Assembly: GCF_004210375.1 (NCBI RefSeq)
Contig: NC_134828.1
Coordinates: forward strand, 23,738,400-23,802,399
Length of the DNA: 64,000 bases
Direction of reading: 5' to 3'
Source: Tachypleus tridentatus
Taxonomy: Eukaryota; Arthropoda; Merostomata; Xiphosura; Limulidae
Under the pieces are notes generated by a model. It worked only from the letters and a program-made list of their open reading frames with translations. It was not told where the DNA came from and ran no database searches. Of this stretch, positions 31,748-42,171 are shown in pieces. Every line of letters begins with the position of its first letter. Position 1 is the stretch's first letter. A program made the position numbers and the translations under genes.

Positions 31748-33892
31748 CATTTGTAAGTACTGTCGAAAGTTGCGTTGGGTGTCTTTATATCTGATTGCTT
31801 TTATTCAAAACAATAACTCAGTAGATGACCTCCAATGAATCAGAGGTGAGCTCTTGGGAATATAACGCTCAAATTCATGGCTGAATCTCCGCGGTATGCC
31901 CAACGCACATGGCTCGTTACATAGTTATGAGCTGTAACTTACAAACGAAACGACAGAACAGGCTTATATTCAAGTATTTTACCCCCTCCTTTCCCGTATT
32001 GGTTCGTTATATTTTTTCACAAGAGGTAATTTAAATTGTGTTTGTATTTTTAGTTTGGTTTGTTTTGAATTTCGAGAAAATAAGAAAATTTAAAAAAATA
32101 TGAAATTTTTAAATAATTGAAAAACAAATCCTGACATCATTTTAATTTGTGAAATACGTCACTAGTTCCGGAACTGGATATAGAGGGAGACACCTACACT
32201 GCATAACCGACCTCTATAATGACAAGTGTAACCTACATGAGGCATTTGTCACACAAAAATACCCTTTACACCGGAAATATGTCTCATGTACCTGACAAGG
32301 AGGATACGTGAATCAATGCACTGTTACAATGCAAACTAGAGTCAACATTATTAAATGATCTGTAAAAACAGACCCGCCTGTCGCGACATCTATACTCATA
32401 TAAGTTAGTTCTGAGGGCATGGCGGGTAGGATATTCACAATAAATACATTACCTCAATCGTTCCAAAACACGCGTGGACTTGTTTTTCAGTTACCAGGAG
32501 GGAAAATGATTATAAAAGATGTATTTTCCGTTTTCTCCAGAGCCACAAGTACATACTGCCAATTAAATGTATAAAATTAGCTCTTTCTTTTCAAATCAAT
32601 TTAATATTTGGTGTATCAATCACGTTAATCTCATAAGAAGAGAGAGAAAAAAGTTCCAAGTGATTTAGTAACTTGCATCCTAATATACGATAAGATACTG
32701 GAGAAAAAATACACTTTATTAAGCCTGTGTATTTTAAAGTGTTAAATCATTCTTTCACTTTATTGTACAGTGTTTTTAGATTATAAAAAAAATCGTGAAT
32801 ATTGATCCTGTCTAATGAAATTCATGAATATGTTTTGAGTTTTTTTTTTTTTAGTTTTTCTCTTCTTTCCAACTACGAGAAAACGAGTTGAGACTTTACA
32901 TAATTGGACACGAAAAATAAAATTAGATTCTTTTGCCATGTTCAGATATTTTTGTTCTTATGTGCAGCTGGTCTGTTATTAAATTAGTTTAAAATTGGAA
33001 CCAAAAATTACAAAATTCCGACATCAGACGTTCTGAAGCCTGGTACATAGTGTTTATTATGACACACCTTAAGGACCACGTTAAGGTTTGTTTGACAAGT
33101 AACACCCAGTCAGTATAAAAATAGAAAGGTAACTTACAAACAAACATGGCACCAAAATTTCTTTTTCTAATCTTGTTAAGTATAAATACATATTTCTTTC
33201 TATTAGTTGAAAATCTAGTAGGCGTGGCGTCTAGGTATGATATTTACAGCGTAGGATATGGTGTATAATTAATATATTCAAATCAAATCGTAATAACTGG
33301 AATATGTTTTCAGTTCTTGTTAGAATCAACCTCGGGTATGGGATCATTTTTTTCCTTCTCTGTACTGCAAATTGTTTGTAGATTCATAAGGGTACATTAA
33401 AAATGTGGAACACTTTTGAGTGTTATTGGTGTTAAAATTGACTTTTGAGACACTTTACACTTTTATTTGTCTTTTTTTTGGAGAAAAAAGACGAAGTCTT
33501 CGTTAGAAGAAACGGGAAAGAACGAAATGTAAGTTGGGTCCTTATTTCGTTCGAAAAAAATGTTGATATTTATAAAATTGGGAAGATTACATTTAGTTAA
33601 ATTGAAATGATCTTCAACTTGTCTTGAACAAATACACTTTTCATAACAACATCAGAACACGCATGGATTTCTTTTTTAATGAATAAGAAAAGTAAATTTG
33701 CTGTTTGTTCCACAGCCTTAGTGCAACTGATAAGCTGAAAATTGAAGCCATAAAACATATATCAAGATATAGGGATTAAAAGTATTTCTGGTTCTCTGAA
33801 AACTAAAGTTATTAATACCTTAAAGACGTTCACCATGACGTCACCATATCTGTCTTACATTTCACTCAACTTACACATTCGTAATTTGCCCA
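31748..33892. other. Unannotated stretch
   Basis: 2.1 kb of AT-rich sequence. I find no gene, repeat family or regulatory element that I can support. Confidence 0.4.
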
Positions 33893-33902
33893 TAATCAAG
33901 AA

Positions 33903-34025
33903 TTTGTTTTGAATTAAGCACAAAGCTACACAATGGGCTATCTGTGCTCTGCCCACCACGGGTATCGAAACCCGGTTTTTAGCGTTGTAAGTCCGCAGAC
34001 ATACCGCTGAGCCACTGGGGAGCCG
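33903..34025 (-). mobile_element. Short SINE (subfamily 2), with target-site duplication
   Basis: Nearly consensus: 'gaattaagcacaaagctaca', 'gcccaccacgggtatcgaaa', 'acataccgctgagccactgg'. The repeat taatcaagaa at 33893-33902 and 34026-34035 flanks it. Confidence 0.92.
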
Positions 34026-34265
34026 TAATCAAGAAAGATCCAGCTTTCGAGAGCGCTCGTGATACAATTTTTTTTCTTTTTTTGTTGTTGTCTGTAATGA
34101 ATATTTTGAACCTACGCGTTTTTCTAACATCGTTAATTAACGTGTATACATATATCATAATTATGCAACAATATTAAAGGTGTCGACAACGTTTTTTTAA
34201 CGAACAGTTAGTTGGACTAAGATTTTGACGCAAGAGAACAAGAGATGGAAATTTTCTGAATGTAG

Positions 34266-34545
34266 GGGCCCGGCACGGCCAGGTGGGTTAAGGCGTTCGA
34301 ATCGTAATCCGAGGGTCGCGGGTTCGAAGCCCGATCGCACCAAACATGCAAGCCCTTTCAGTCGTGGGGGCGTTATGATGTGACGGTCAATCCCACTATT
34401 CGTTGTTGAAAGAGTAGTCCAAGAGTTGGCGGTGGGTGGTGATGACTGGCTGCCTTCCCTCTAGTCTTACACTGCTAAATTAGGGACGGCTAGCGCAGAC
34501 AGCACTCGTGTAGCTTTGCGCGAAATTCAAAACAAACAAACAAAA
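34266..34545 (+). mobile_element. SINE-1, full length, with target-site duplication
   Basis: A good reference copy of 280 bp. The tRNA-like head ('ggccaggtgggttaaggcg', B box 'gggttcgaagccc') is followed by the central body and the tail 'ctttgcgcgaaattcaaaac' with (CAAA)n. The near-identical 12-mer ttct(g/a)aatgtag lies at 34254-34265 and 34546-34557. Confidence 0.95.
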
Positions 34546-34890
34546 TTCTAAATGTAGATGTTGGAATGAAAATTTCTAATTTGGTTTCGTTTTCAAACCC
34601 TAAAAGTACATATCACTTTTTATTTCTAAAACAGAAAAATATACATATAAATAATTAATTACAAATAAACAAATGTATATGCTAACTTCGTGGTCCACTA
34701 ATATTTGGAAATAAATATACTGTTTTGTACTTATTTGGGTTATATTTATGTGTATTATTTTCATTCTATATTCTGTTGTGTGACAAAAGCATGTGAAAAT
34801 GTTAATATACATATTGCAAAATTCTTGTTGTTTCCTTCTTGCATTCCTTACACTGAAAGGACTCGAACCCCGAGTTTAGTTTTGTAAGTT

Positions 34891-35172
34891 TATTTTGTTT
34901 GTTTATTGAATTTCGTGCAAAGCTGCACGAGGATTATCTGCGCTAAGCCGTCCATAATTTTGCAGTGTAAGACTAGAGGGAAGGCAACTGGTCATCATCA
35001 CCCACCGCCAACTCTTGGGCTACTCTTTTACCAACGAATAATAGGATTGACCATCATATTATAACGTCCCTACAGCTGAAAGGGCGAGCATGTTTGATGC
35101 GACAGGGATTCGAACCCGCGACCATCAGATTACGAATCGAGTGCCTTAACCATCTGGCCATGATGGGTCAGC
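34891..35172 (-). mobile_element. SINE-1, full length, with target-site duplication
   Basis: Complete from tail ('gaatttcgtgcaaagctgca') to head ('catctggccatgatgggtc'). The repeat tttgtaagtt lies at 34881-34890 and 35173-35182. Its B-box side supplies the start of a spurious 152-residue open frame at 35094-35552. Confidence 0.92.
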
Positions 35173-35182
35173 TTTGTAAGTT

Positions 35183-36730
35183 CATGAAACTTATCACTGT
35201 CTCATCGGCAGCACCCATGTTGGAAAAAACAACAAAAACAATATCATATCCAGTTATACTAGAGAGTTATACTAATGTTCGAGATGTCTCACCTTTGTAC
35301 ACCTTAAAAATAGGATTTGAGGCAATTTATGGGACTCGTACACTTAAATTGAAAACATACTTATTAATATGTGTTCTGTTGATCTTACACTTACCTTCCT
35401 GTTATAATATCAGTTTCCCTGGTGGCTGTTGCAAGTTTCATTTTTTATTTCAATATTTTCGACTATTTAATTATTTCTTAGCTTACAGAAAAAATAAAAG
35501 AGTCGTCATGTGGATGAACACGGTAATTCCAACACATCACTCCCTTAGATAGTCATAAACTCACGTGACCTATGCCGTAGGCAATGGCTTGAAAGCCGAG
35601 TCTAATTCATGTTCTGATTGGCTCTTAGTCAGAAAAATCCAAATGGCGTTGTGCATCAGCCACTCACCTGGTGAACTGAGAGAATAAGGTAGGGAAAGAA
35701 CGTGTCAGGAAGAGGGGGGAGGGGTGTAATGGCACCGGAAGGGAAAAAGCATGATGGTGGCTTATACTTGGTTATAGTCCGACCGGTTTTGCTGTTACCA
35801 CTCCGCCATGTCTTAAACGCAGTCGACTGTGGGTAGCGAGAAGTCGGCGTCACCAGTGGGTCAGTAGACAGCTTTGATTTTGGTTATTTCGTTTTTCTTT
35901 GTGAAAGTGAGAAATAACTAGTCCAATCCCACGTGCAGGGATGTAACGTCACCACTTCTACAAAGATCACCAAACCACACCTGAGATTTCTCTAAATCCG
36001 CCCGGGTGTAGGTTGAACAGTCTGTTGGTTAGGGTTAGCACAGATTTTATCTGCCAGACTTCCATCGGGAAAATCAGGCCTAAGATTCAGTAAAAGGTAA
36101 GCTTTGCTTTTAATCATAGACCATTTTGAGATACATTATTTTATTTGCTGTTTGTGGTGTTTCTTAGTAGTTTTTAGTGGAACTTGGTTCTTCACGGAAA
36201 TCTTTGAATTAGTTTTTATTTTTAAGACCAAACACCTTGTCTAATTTTAAAATGTTTTCGTATAGAAGTTTTTTTTTTTATCTCCAGACATGTTAATAAA
36301 ATTCCTCTCCTTAGATACTTTTCCAAAAACGTTCGTTATTGATTGGTATAGAGAGACGGCAATATGGCCGAAACAATGCATACATATCGTTTTGAATTCT
36401 CGACGAAAATTCAATTGGGAACTAGTCTTAAAGTAATTTAATGTGTAATAGATTAAATTGGGAACGTGGTTTTTCGGACTCTTGTGATCTTGCATCTACA
36501 GCCCATTTTAAGATATATTAACAATAACACTGATCACAAGAACCGTTAAACGTTAAGAAAACCTTAATGTTAAACCTAGGTTAGGGCTTAAATTAAGAGT
36601 TTTAGTAAAAAACGGAAGTCTTTGAATTTTTAAAGACGTAAGTTCACGTGAAGGAAGAGGAGTTGTATAATGATCGTACAGAAAGATTGCGAGTTCTGTG
36701 GGATATAAATAGATACAAAAGGTTAATAAA
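35183..36730. other. Unannotated stretch with a GC-richer part
   Basis: 35.55-36.08 kb is less AT-rich. It contains a CCAAT-like 'ctgattggctct' and, on the minus strand, 'gacatggcggagtgg', which resembles a YY1-type initiator. It could be a promoter, but nothing downstream on either strand confirms a transcript. Confidence 0.25.
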
Positions 36731-36734
36731 AACT

Positions 36735-37035
36735 ACGGGTCGCGAGATCTAATGGTCACTATACTCGGACTGCATAATCCGAGGGTTCGTGGTTCGCAGT
36801 ACGTTACCGGCGATTGGAGTCATGAATGCACAAAATGCTAAAGGTCAAGCGTAGCATACCGGACTGTGGGTTCAAGGGTCAATTATTCACATCCCTTTGC
36901 TCAAAACAAAATCGCAATCCGCATTTTTGGGTCATAGGTGCAGTAGAAGAGCTACAAACCGAGTTTCGACACCCGTGCTGGACAGGGCACGGATAGCCCA
37001 TTGTGAAGATTTGTGGTTAACTTCGAACAAGCAAA
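36735..37035 (+). mobile_element. Cluster of tRNA-like SINE heads and a SINE-2 tail
   Basis: 'cggactgcataatccgaggg' resembles a SINE-1 head. A second head-like piece follows near 36850. 'gagtttcgacacccgtgctg' and 'ggatagcccattgtgaag' form a decayed short SINE at 36955-37035. Confidence 0.5.
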
Positions 37036-38214
37036 CAAATATAAAAATGTAACATTAGTTCAGAATTAATTGCACAGAAAGCCCTTGTGCTGAAGTGGCA
37101 TGGCTTCGCTTCTTAAAATCAACCACCCAATAGAAACTACGGAGAATGATTGAATACTGATAATAAGCGATGACGATTTTTAAATTGGCAACGTGCCAAG
37201 TGTGGAAAGTAAAATTGTGTTTAATAATAGCACTCCTGCCACTTTGATTCTTTTTTATTCACCATTTTAAAAAGCATTTTGTTAGTAATAACTCTTCCAA
37301 GTATTGTAACTGCGTGTGATTAAAACTGGAATTGTCCATCTAATTGTTTCTTATACCCGTTTATTTTCTCACGAAAAACAGTATTGGGTAATAATAATAG
37401 TATTTCAGATGATATAAGAATATTATGGTCGGATTCTCAGAAAATTAATAGATGGTGTGAAATAAGTTATAATGTGTTTTTTTACCCCTTTTGGTATAAG
37501 AACCAATTAGAAGCATCCTTGCGAATCCAATTTGTAGAAGATTAATTTACTAGAGGCTGGATAAAACAAAACCTTCTTAGTCTCAATTTTATCAGCACCA
37601 TTTGGACGTTTTGCTAGATTTTATTTAGGTGACAGTAAAAAGTGGCCCTAAAAGTACGTGTTACCTATTTCTGTCGGTTTAATAAACTTGAGTGTTTGTT
37701 TGTTTTTTTCATGCCTTCCGCTTTGCGTTTGCTATCAATAAAATATACATGCTTTTACATTTGAAAGACAGTCGGTATTTCCTTTTAACAGGAGGTCATG
37801 CTAATTCCAGAACAAGCATTTTTTGCTATGCTAAGTAATTTAAATAATTTGTGATCGCACAATTGAACGAATCAACTTCTGCAGGATTTAGATTTCCTAA
37901 AATATTCGGCTTTCATGTGATTTAGGTATTATGAGATTTCGGAGTGATTTACGGAAAGATTTAATGTTCCACGAAACATGAATAATCCATTTTCTAAAGT
38001 TTATGTTTAGTAACCTGAATAGTTAACTGTTTCATACAATGTGGTTGCAATACGGTATTCATTTACAAAGTTGTACTAGAGGTAGTTGCTAAAATGCATC
38101 ACTTCGGTATAAATATAGGCGAGGAAACCACTTAGTTATTTGTAAGATACTGGGATGATTCGGGTATGAACTTGCTAAACAATTGATGATGAAATGTTGT
38201 GATTGTAACCACGG
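37036..38214. other. Unannotated stretch
   Basis: AT-rich sequence with no recognised feature. Confidence 0.4.
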
Positions 38215-38550
38215 CATGGCGGCTCTAGAATGGATCTTCGTTTTGTGTCTCAAGACTGTTAGTATGGGTATTGAAACTTTTATTACAATAAAGTAGAGAA
38301 GAACGTTCCAACCTTCATAGGTCATTTTTAGGTCGCTCCCCGCTAGTACAGTGGTATGTCTCCGGATTTACAACGCTAAAATCAGGTGTTCGATTCCCCT
38401 CGGTGGGCTGAGCAGATAGCCCGATGTGGCTTTGTTATAAGAAAAACACACACAGACTCATCTTTAGGTTATTAATAAGTTTTAATACCTGTACCAGCCG
38501 TCTTGAGATACATTTTTACTTCAAGTGGGTCTCGCGGATCTCGAGTTTGT
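38215..38550 (-). mobile_element. Inverted-repeat element split by a SINE
   Basis: The outer arms 'ctcaagactgttagtatggg' (left) and 'accagccgtcttgag' (right) are inverted copies. The inner part carries the conserved hairpin/GAAAC-type motif on the minus strand. A SINE (38334-38457) lies inside with a 12-bp target-site duplication. Related copies are at 39.34-39.52 and 49.60-49.73 kb. Confidence 0.65.
38334..38457 (+). mobile_element. Short SINE (subfamily 3), nested, with target-site duplication
   Basis: Head 'cccgctagtacagtggtatg', B box 'ggtgttcgattcccct', tail 'gatgtggctttgttataag' with CA repeats. tcat(t/c)tttaggt at 38322-38333 and 38458-38469 is the duplicated target, which lies inside the inverted-repeat element. 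Confidence 0.9.
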
Positions 38551-38574
38551 TTTCCAACTACAAACTTTCATCTC

Positions 38575-38770
38575 ATAGCGCCATCTTTTAACTGACTTGA
38601 GATTTAATTATAGTTTTTGACTCGTAAGATAAAATCCGATTGATTCTGTGTTCACGACTAAAGTTTCATAGATTAATTTACTCCAACCCTGCCTAAACGA
38701 ATTTTAAGTGCTGCGGCTACTGACGATTCCCTCTTGTTTTCGTAAAGCAACAGGTGGATTTGTTGGCACT
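38575..38770 (+). repeat. Dispersed repeat related to 55990-56215
   Basis: 'attaatttactccaaccctg' followed by 'cctaaacgaattttaag' matches 'attaatttactgtaatcctg' plus 'cccaaaataatttcaag' near 56160-56200. 'ctcatagcgccatcttttaa' corresponds to 'cagctccatctcttgacca'. Family unknown. Confidence 0.45.
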
Positions 38771-39339
38771 GGTCTGTTTTTGTGTATATAATTACCATAA
38801 CGGTATTAGCAGTTTCGCCTAAACAGCCTTTCTAGGTATTGTGGCGCCTCCTACCTTGTATGTTGCTTGTAGCATGACTCCAGTCGTGTTGCTGTATCTT
38901 CCACCCATATACGTGAGTTTATTTTGTATGACTCAGGCTTGCCTTGAACTGTTTTCTTGGAAGGTGAAGTCAAAGAATCAGTGACGAGAAGTCCTTGAAA
39001 CTGTGCACGTGACGTGTAGTTAATGTTAATGGAAGAGCGATATTGGATTAAATCATGTAAACATTATACCAAAACCTTATATTACCTCCTACTATCCATG
39101 CATTTCATTTTCCTACGATTCTTTGCGACGGTAATAAAGGGGGGGGCAGAGAATGGTTTCGCGCTCTCCTCCTGTGACGTCATGTTTCCGAAAGCGTTAA
39201 GGGCACCTTCAACTGACCGTCTGCGTGGTTGTCCATCTGTTCATCTTTGTGTTGAACACTTTTATTTATTTGTTTTTGTGGAAAATATTTTTGTCTAACG
39301 CGGTGTTCGAACCACTTGTCTCTTGATGTATAATAGGGC

Positions 39340-39515
39340 TAGTCAGTTCGTGATGACGAGAAACCCACTTGAATTAAAAATATTATCCCGGGACGGCTGG
39401 TATGGTTATTAACTTGAAGATGACCTAAGAAAGTTCAAACGTTGTTCTCTGCTTTATTAGTAAAAGTTAATGTTAATACCGATACTAGCCGTAATGAGAT
39501 ATATATATCTTTAGG
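39340..39515 (+). mobile_element. Inverted-repeat element with hairpin motif
   Basis: Left arm 'gggacggctggtatggttat' and right arm 'ataccgatactagccgt' are inverted copies. The centre reads 'cttgaagatgacctaagaaa' and 'gttcaaacgttgttctctgc'. Same family as 38.2 and 49.6 kb, in the opposite orientation. Confidence 0.65.
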
Positions 39516-40104
39516 GTTAGTTCAGTTTTTACTTTTTCTCGCATAGTCGGTCCGTATTTTGATTATAACACAAGACACTTTCACTACACTCAATTATTTG
39601 TTTTTATTTTCAACATGAATTATCACTTACTGCTACTAAATACTGTTGTTACCGGTGCTGTAAACTTGTAATACTTGCATCAAGAACTTAACGTGTGGAT
39701 AACCAGTCGGTATACGTTGGTTCTTGTAACGTTAATACGTATATTTTCTTTGTTTTTTAGAATGTTAACTCTCTACTGGAATCATTAAGAAAATAAGGTG
39801 CAAAGGTTTTTGCTCTGAATTTCTCTTGTAAATAGGTCTACGTAGATCAAGAAACCCTCCTATAATCGGATCACTTTCTAAAAGTGGACCCTTCTTTAGA
39901 GGCGAACTGGGAGTGGTATTTTATAAATGGGTTTGTAACCTGGAAGTAACTGGACAACTGATGAACCAATATAAACAATTCCATGTTTTGTTTAGGCTGT
40001 AATAGTATGAGAGTAGAGAGTACATACATGTAGATGTGTTACCTCTACGTTACAATAGACTGTTAAGCAAGTGATAGAAACTCATCAGGGATCACTCTCT
40101 CCCT
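39516..40104. other. Unannotated stretch
   Basis: Nothing recognised. Confidence 0.4.
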
Positions 40105-40205
40105 CTCATGGGTATTTGGGTATTGATTTTTATATACCCAGGAGGGTCAGGTTTCGTTATTTGGGTATTGATGTTTATATATCCAGGAGGGTCAGGTTTC
40201 GTTAA
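40105..40205. repeat. 45-bp tandem duplication
   Basis: 'ggtattgatttttatatacc' and 'caggagggtcaggtttcgtt' occur twice in succession with two or three differences. Confidence 0.85.
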
Positions 40206-40489
40206 CTTCTTCCTCCTATCTTCATATTTTAGTTTTACAACTGTCAAGTGTATTTATGTATGGTACACGAGGGCCAGAGTAACCCACACTTACTCAAGAA
40301 CCTTTCAGGGCAATGTCCATGTACTATCTGCATATACACTTGGTGCAAATACATCATTTCATTTATAGTTCCATAATTATTTACACTTTCATTAGTTAGG
40401 TATTAACTATAAATCATTTACATAAAAAACCCTTTCAATGTTTAGTAATTAACCACTAAACTAATGTGGAGTCTAGTTTATAGGTGGCT

Positions 40490-42165
40490 TTTTTATTATT
40501 TTGAAAATGTATATTCACTGGGGAAAGGTGTTTAGTATTATCCTCATCATGTATAGAGTATCTGTCAAGTTCGCTTACTAGCTTATTTTTTCTCCAATTT
40601 TTGTCAAAATAATTTATTGTACTATGTAGGAGTCTGTTTGCTATTGTTTCTATGTGTGCGTATTTATGTATGAATTCATATGATGTTGTTCTTGGTACTT
40701 TTGTGAGTAATGTATTTTGTATTGTTTGTAGTTTTGTTTGAAGTAATTTTTTACTTACATTTGTCCATCCAGGGGCTGTATAGTCAATGACGGGTCTAAT
40801 GTATGTTTTATATATTTTTTATGATGTTACCTGCTGTTGCTCCACTGTTTTTACCAGTTAGACTCCTAGCATAGTTTTTTATTTACCAAAGTTTTGTTCT
40901 AATATTATTTATGTGGTTTATCCATATTAGTTTTAAGTCAAATGTAAGCCCTAAAAATGTTGCAGATGTAGCAGCCTAAAGGAGTGCTCTATTCATATAG
41001 ATCTATGATTGTACTTGTTTATGTTTAGTTAACGTTGTGAATACAACTAGTTGTGTTTATTTTGATTCTATATTTTTGGCAATATTCACTTATTCTATTT
41101 AATTGTGGTTGTATGTTTGTGGCTGCTGTTGTTGGTGTTGGTGAACTTTCCAGACAGCAATGTCGTCTGCGAAATGTGAGAAGTATCCATTATTTGGATC
41201 TTTTAGAGGCATGTTATTCACGTACATGATGAATAGGATAATGTTAACCATCCCTCCTTGAGAGGCACCAGCTTCTGGAGTAAAACACTCTGAGAAGGTC
41301 CCTTCAACATTAACTCTATATATTCTGTTTTTCAAAAAGTTAGATAGCCAGCGAATAGCTCTCTGCGGTAGTTCCATTTCTTGCATTCGGAACCGGAGAC
41401 CGTTATATCATACAATGTCGAATGCCTTCTCAATATCGATAAAGCAAGCGACAGTGCATTCTCGTTTATTAAAACTATCAACAATTGCTTCGGTTATTTT
41501 TGAATAAATGGTCTGTTGTTTGTCTGAGTTTTCTTAATCCATTTTGTTCTTCTGGTAATTTTGATGTTATCTCCAGGAATGTGGACAGTCTGTTATTGAT
41601 TATTCTCTCAAGAATTTTGCCTACACAGCTGATCAGACTGACTGGTCGGTAGCTATTTGGGCTATTGGCTAGCTTTCCTTCTTTATGAAACATTAATACG
41701 TTTGCATGCTTCCAAGAAACCGTGATATATCCAGAATATAATGATAAATTAAAAATTGCTGTGAAATGTTCAAATAATTTCGGAGTGCATGTTTTAAGAA
41801 GGATGACTTGCATACCATCTTCTCCTGGATGTTTATTTTTTGTGTTAGTTATTGCTCCCATGAGTTCTTGTGCGGAAATTGTGTTTGTTAGCTTTGTGTT
41901 TATGTATTCGTTTGTGTTGTTGATTTGATAGTTATTTAAGTTGACTGGGAAAAGTTGTTCAGATAGTCACTGTTATTCGTTATGAAGTTGTTTACTTTGT
42001 TATAAAACTACACGTTCATGTCTGGGTCGTTATGTGTTTTAAACGTGTTTTGAAGTTGTTGTTTGAATGTTTCGGCTTTTTCTTTGGTTGTTTGTGCTGT
42101 GGTATTATTGTGTTCTAATGGTGTATATTTTCTTGTGTTTCCATTTGTGAGTCTTGTAGTGGTGC
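40490..42165 (-). mobile_element. Jockey/CR1-like LINE, 5'-truncated and decayed
   Basis: Minus-strand frames at 41861-41478 and 41386-41099 carry reverse-transcriptase parts in the right order: SYRPVSLISCVGKILERI (finger/palm), then RWLSNFLKNRIYRVNV, QGGMVNIILFIMYVNNMP and the catalytic FADDIAVWK at about 41158-41175. The frames are separated by stops or shifts. The upstream endonuclease is absent. The lower part is a 3' untranslated-like region similar to 21.7-22.1 kb. Confidence 0.82.
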
Positions 42166-42171
42166 CACTGT

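Noticed and set aside
34266-34345. True tRNA genes at SINE heads
   Set aside because: Heads keep A and B boxes, but the acceptor stem does not pair and each is fused to the SINE body and A-rich tail.
35094-35552. 152-residue plus-strand frame, the longest outside the arrays
   Set aside because: It starts inside a SINE head and runs into low-complexity sequence, with no family likeness or splice context.
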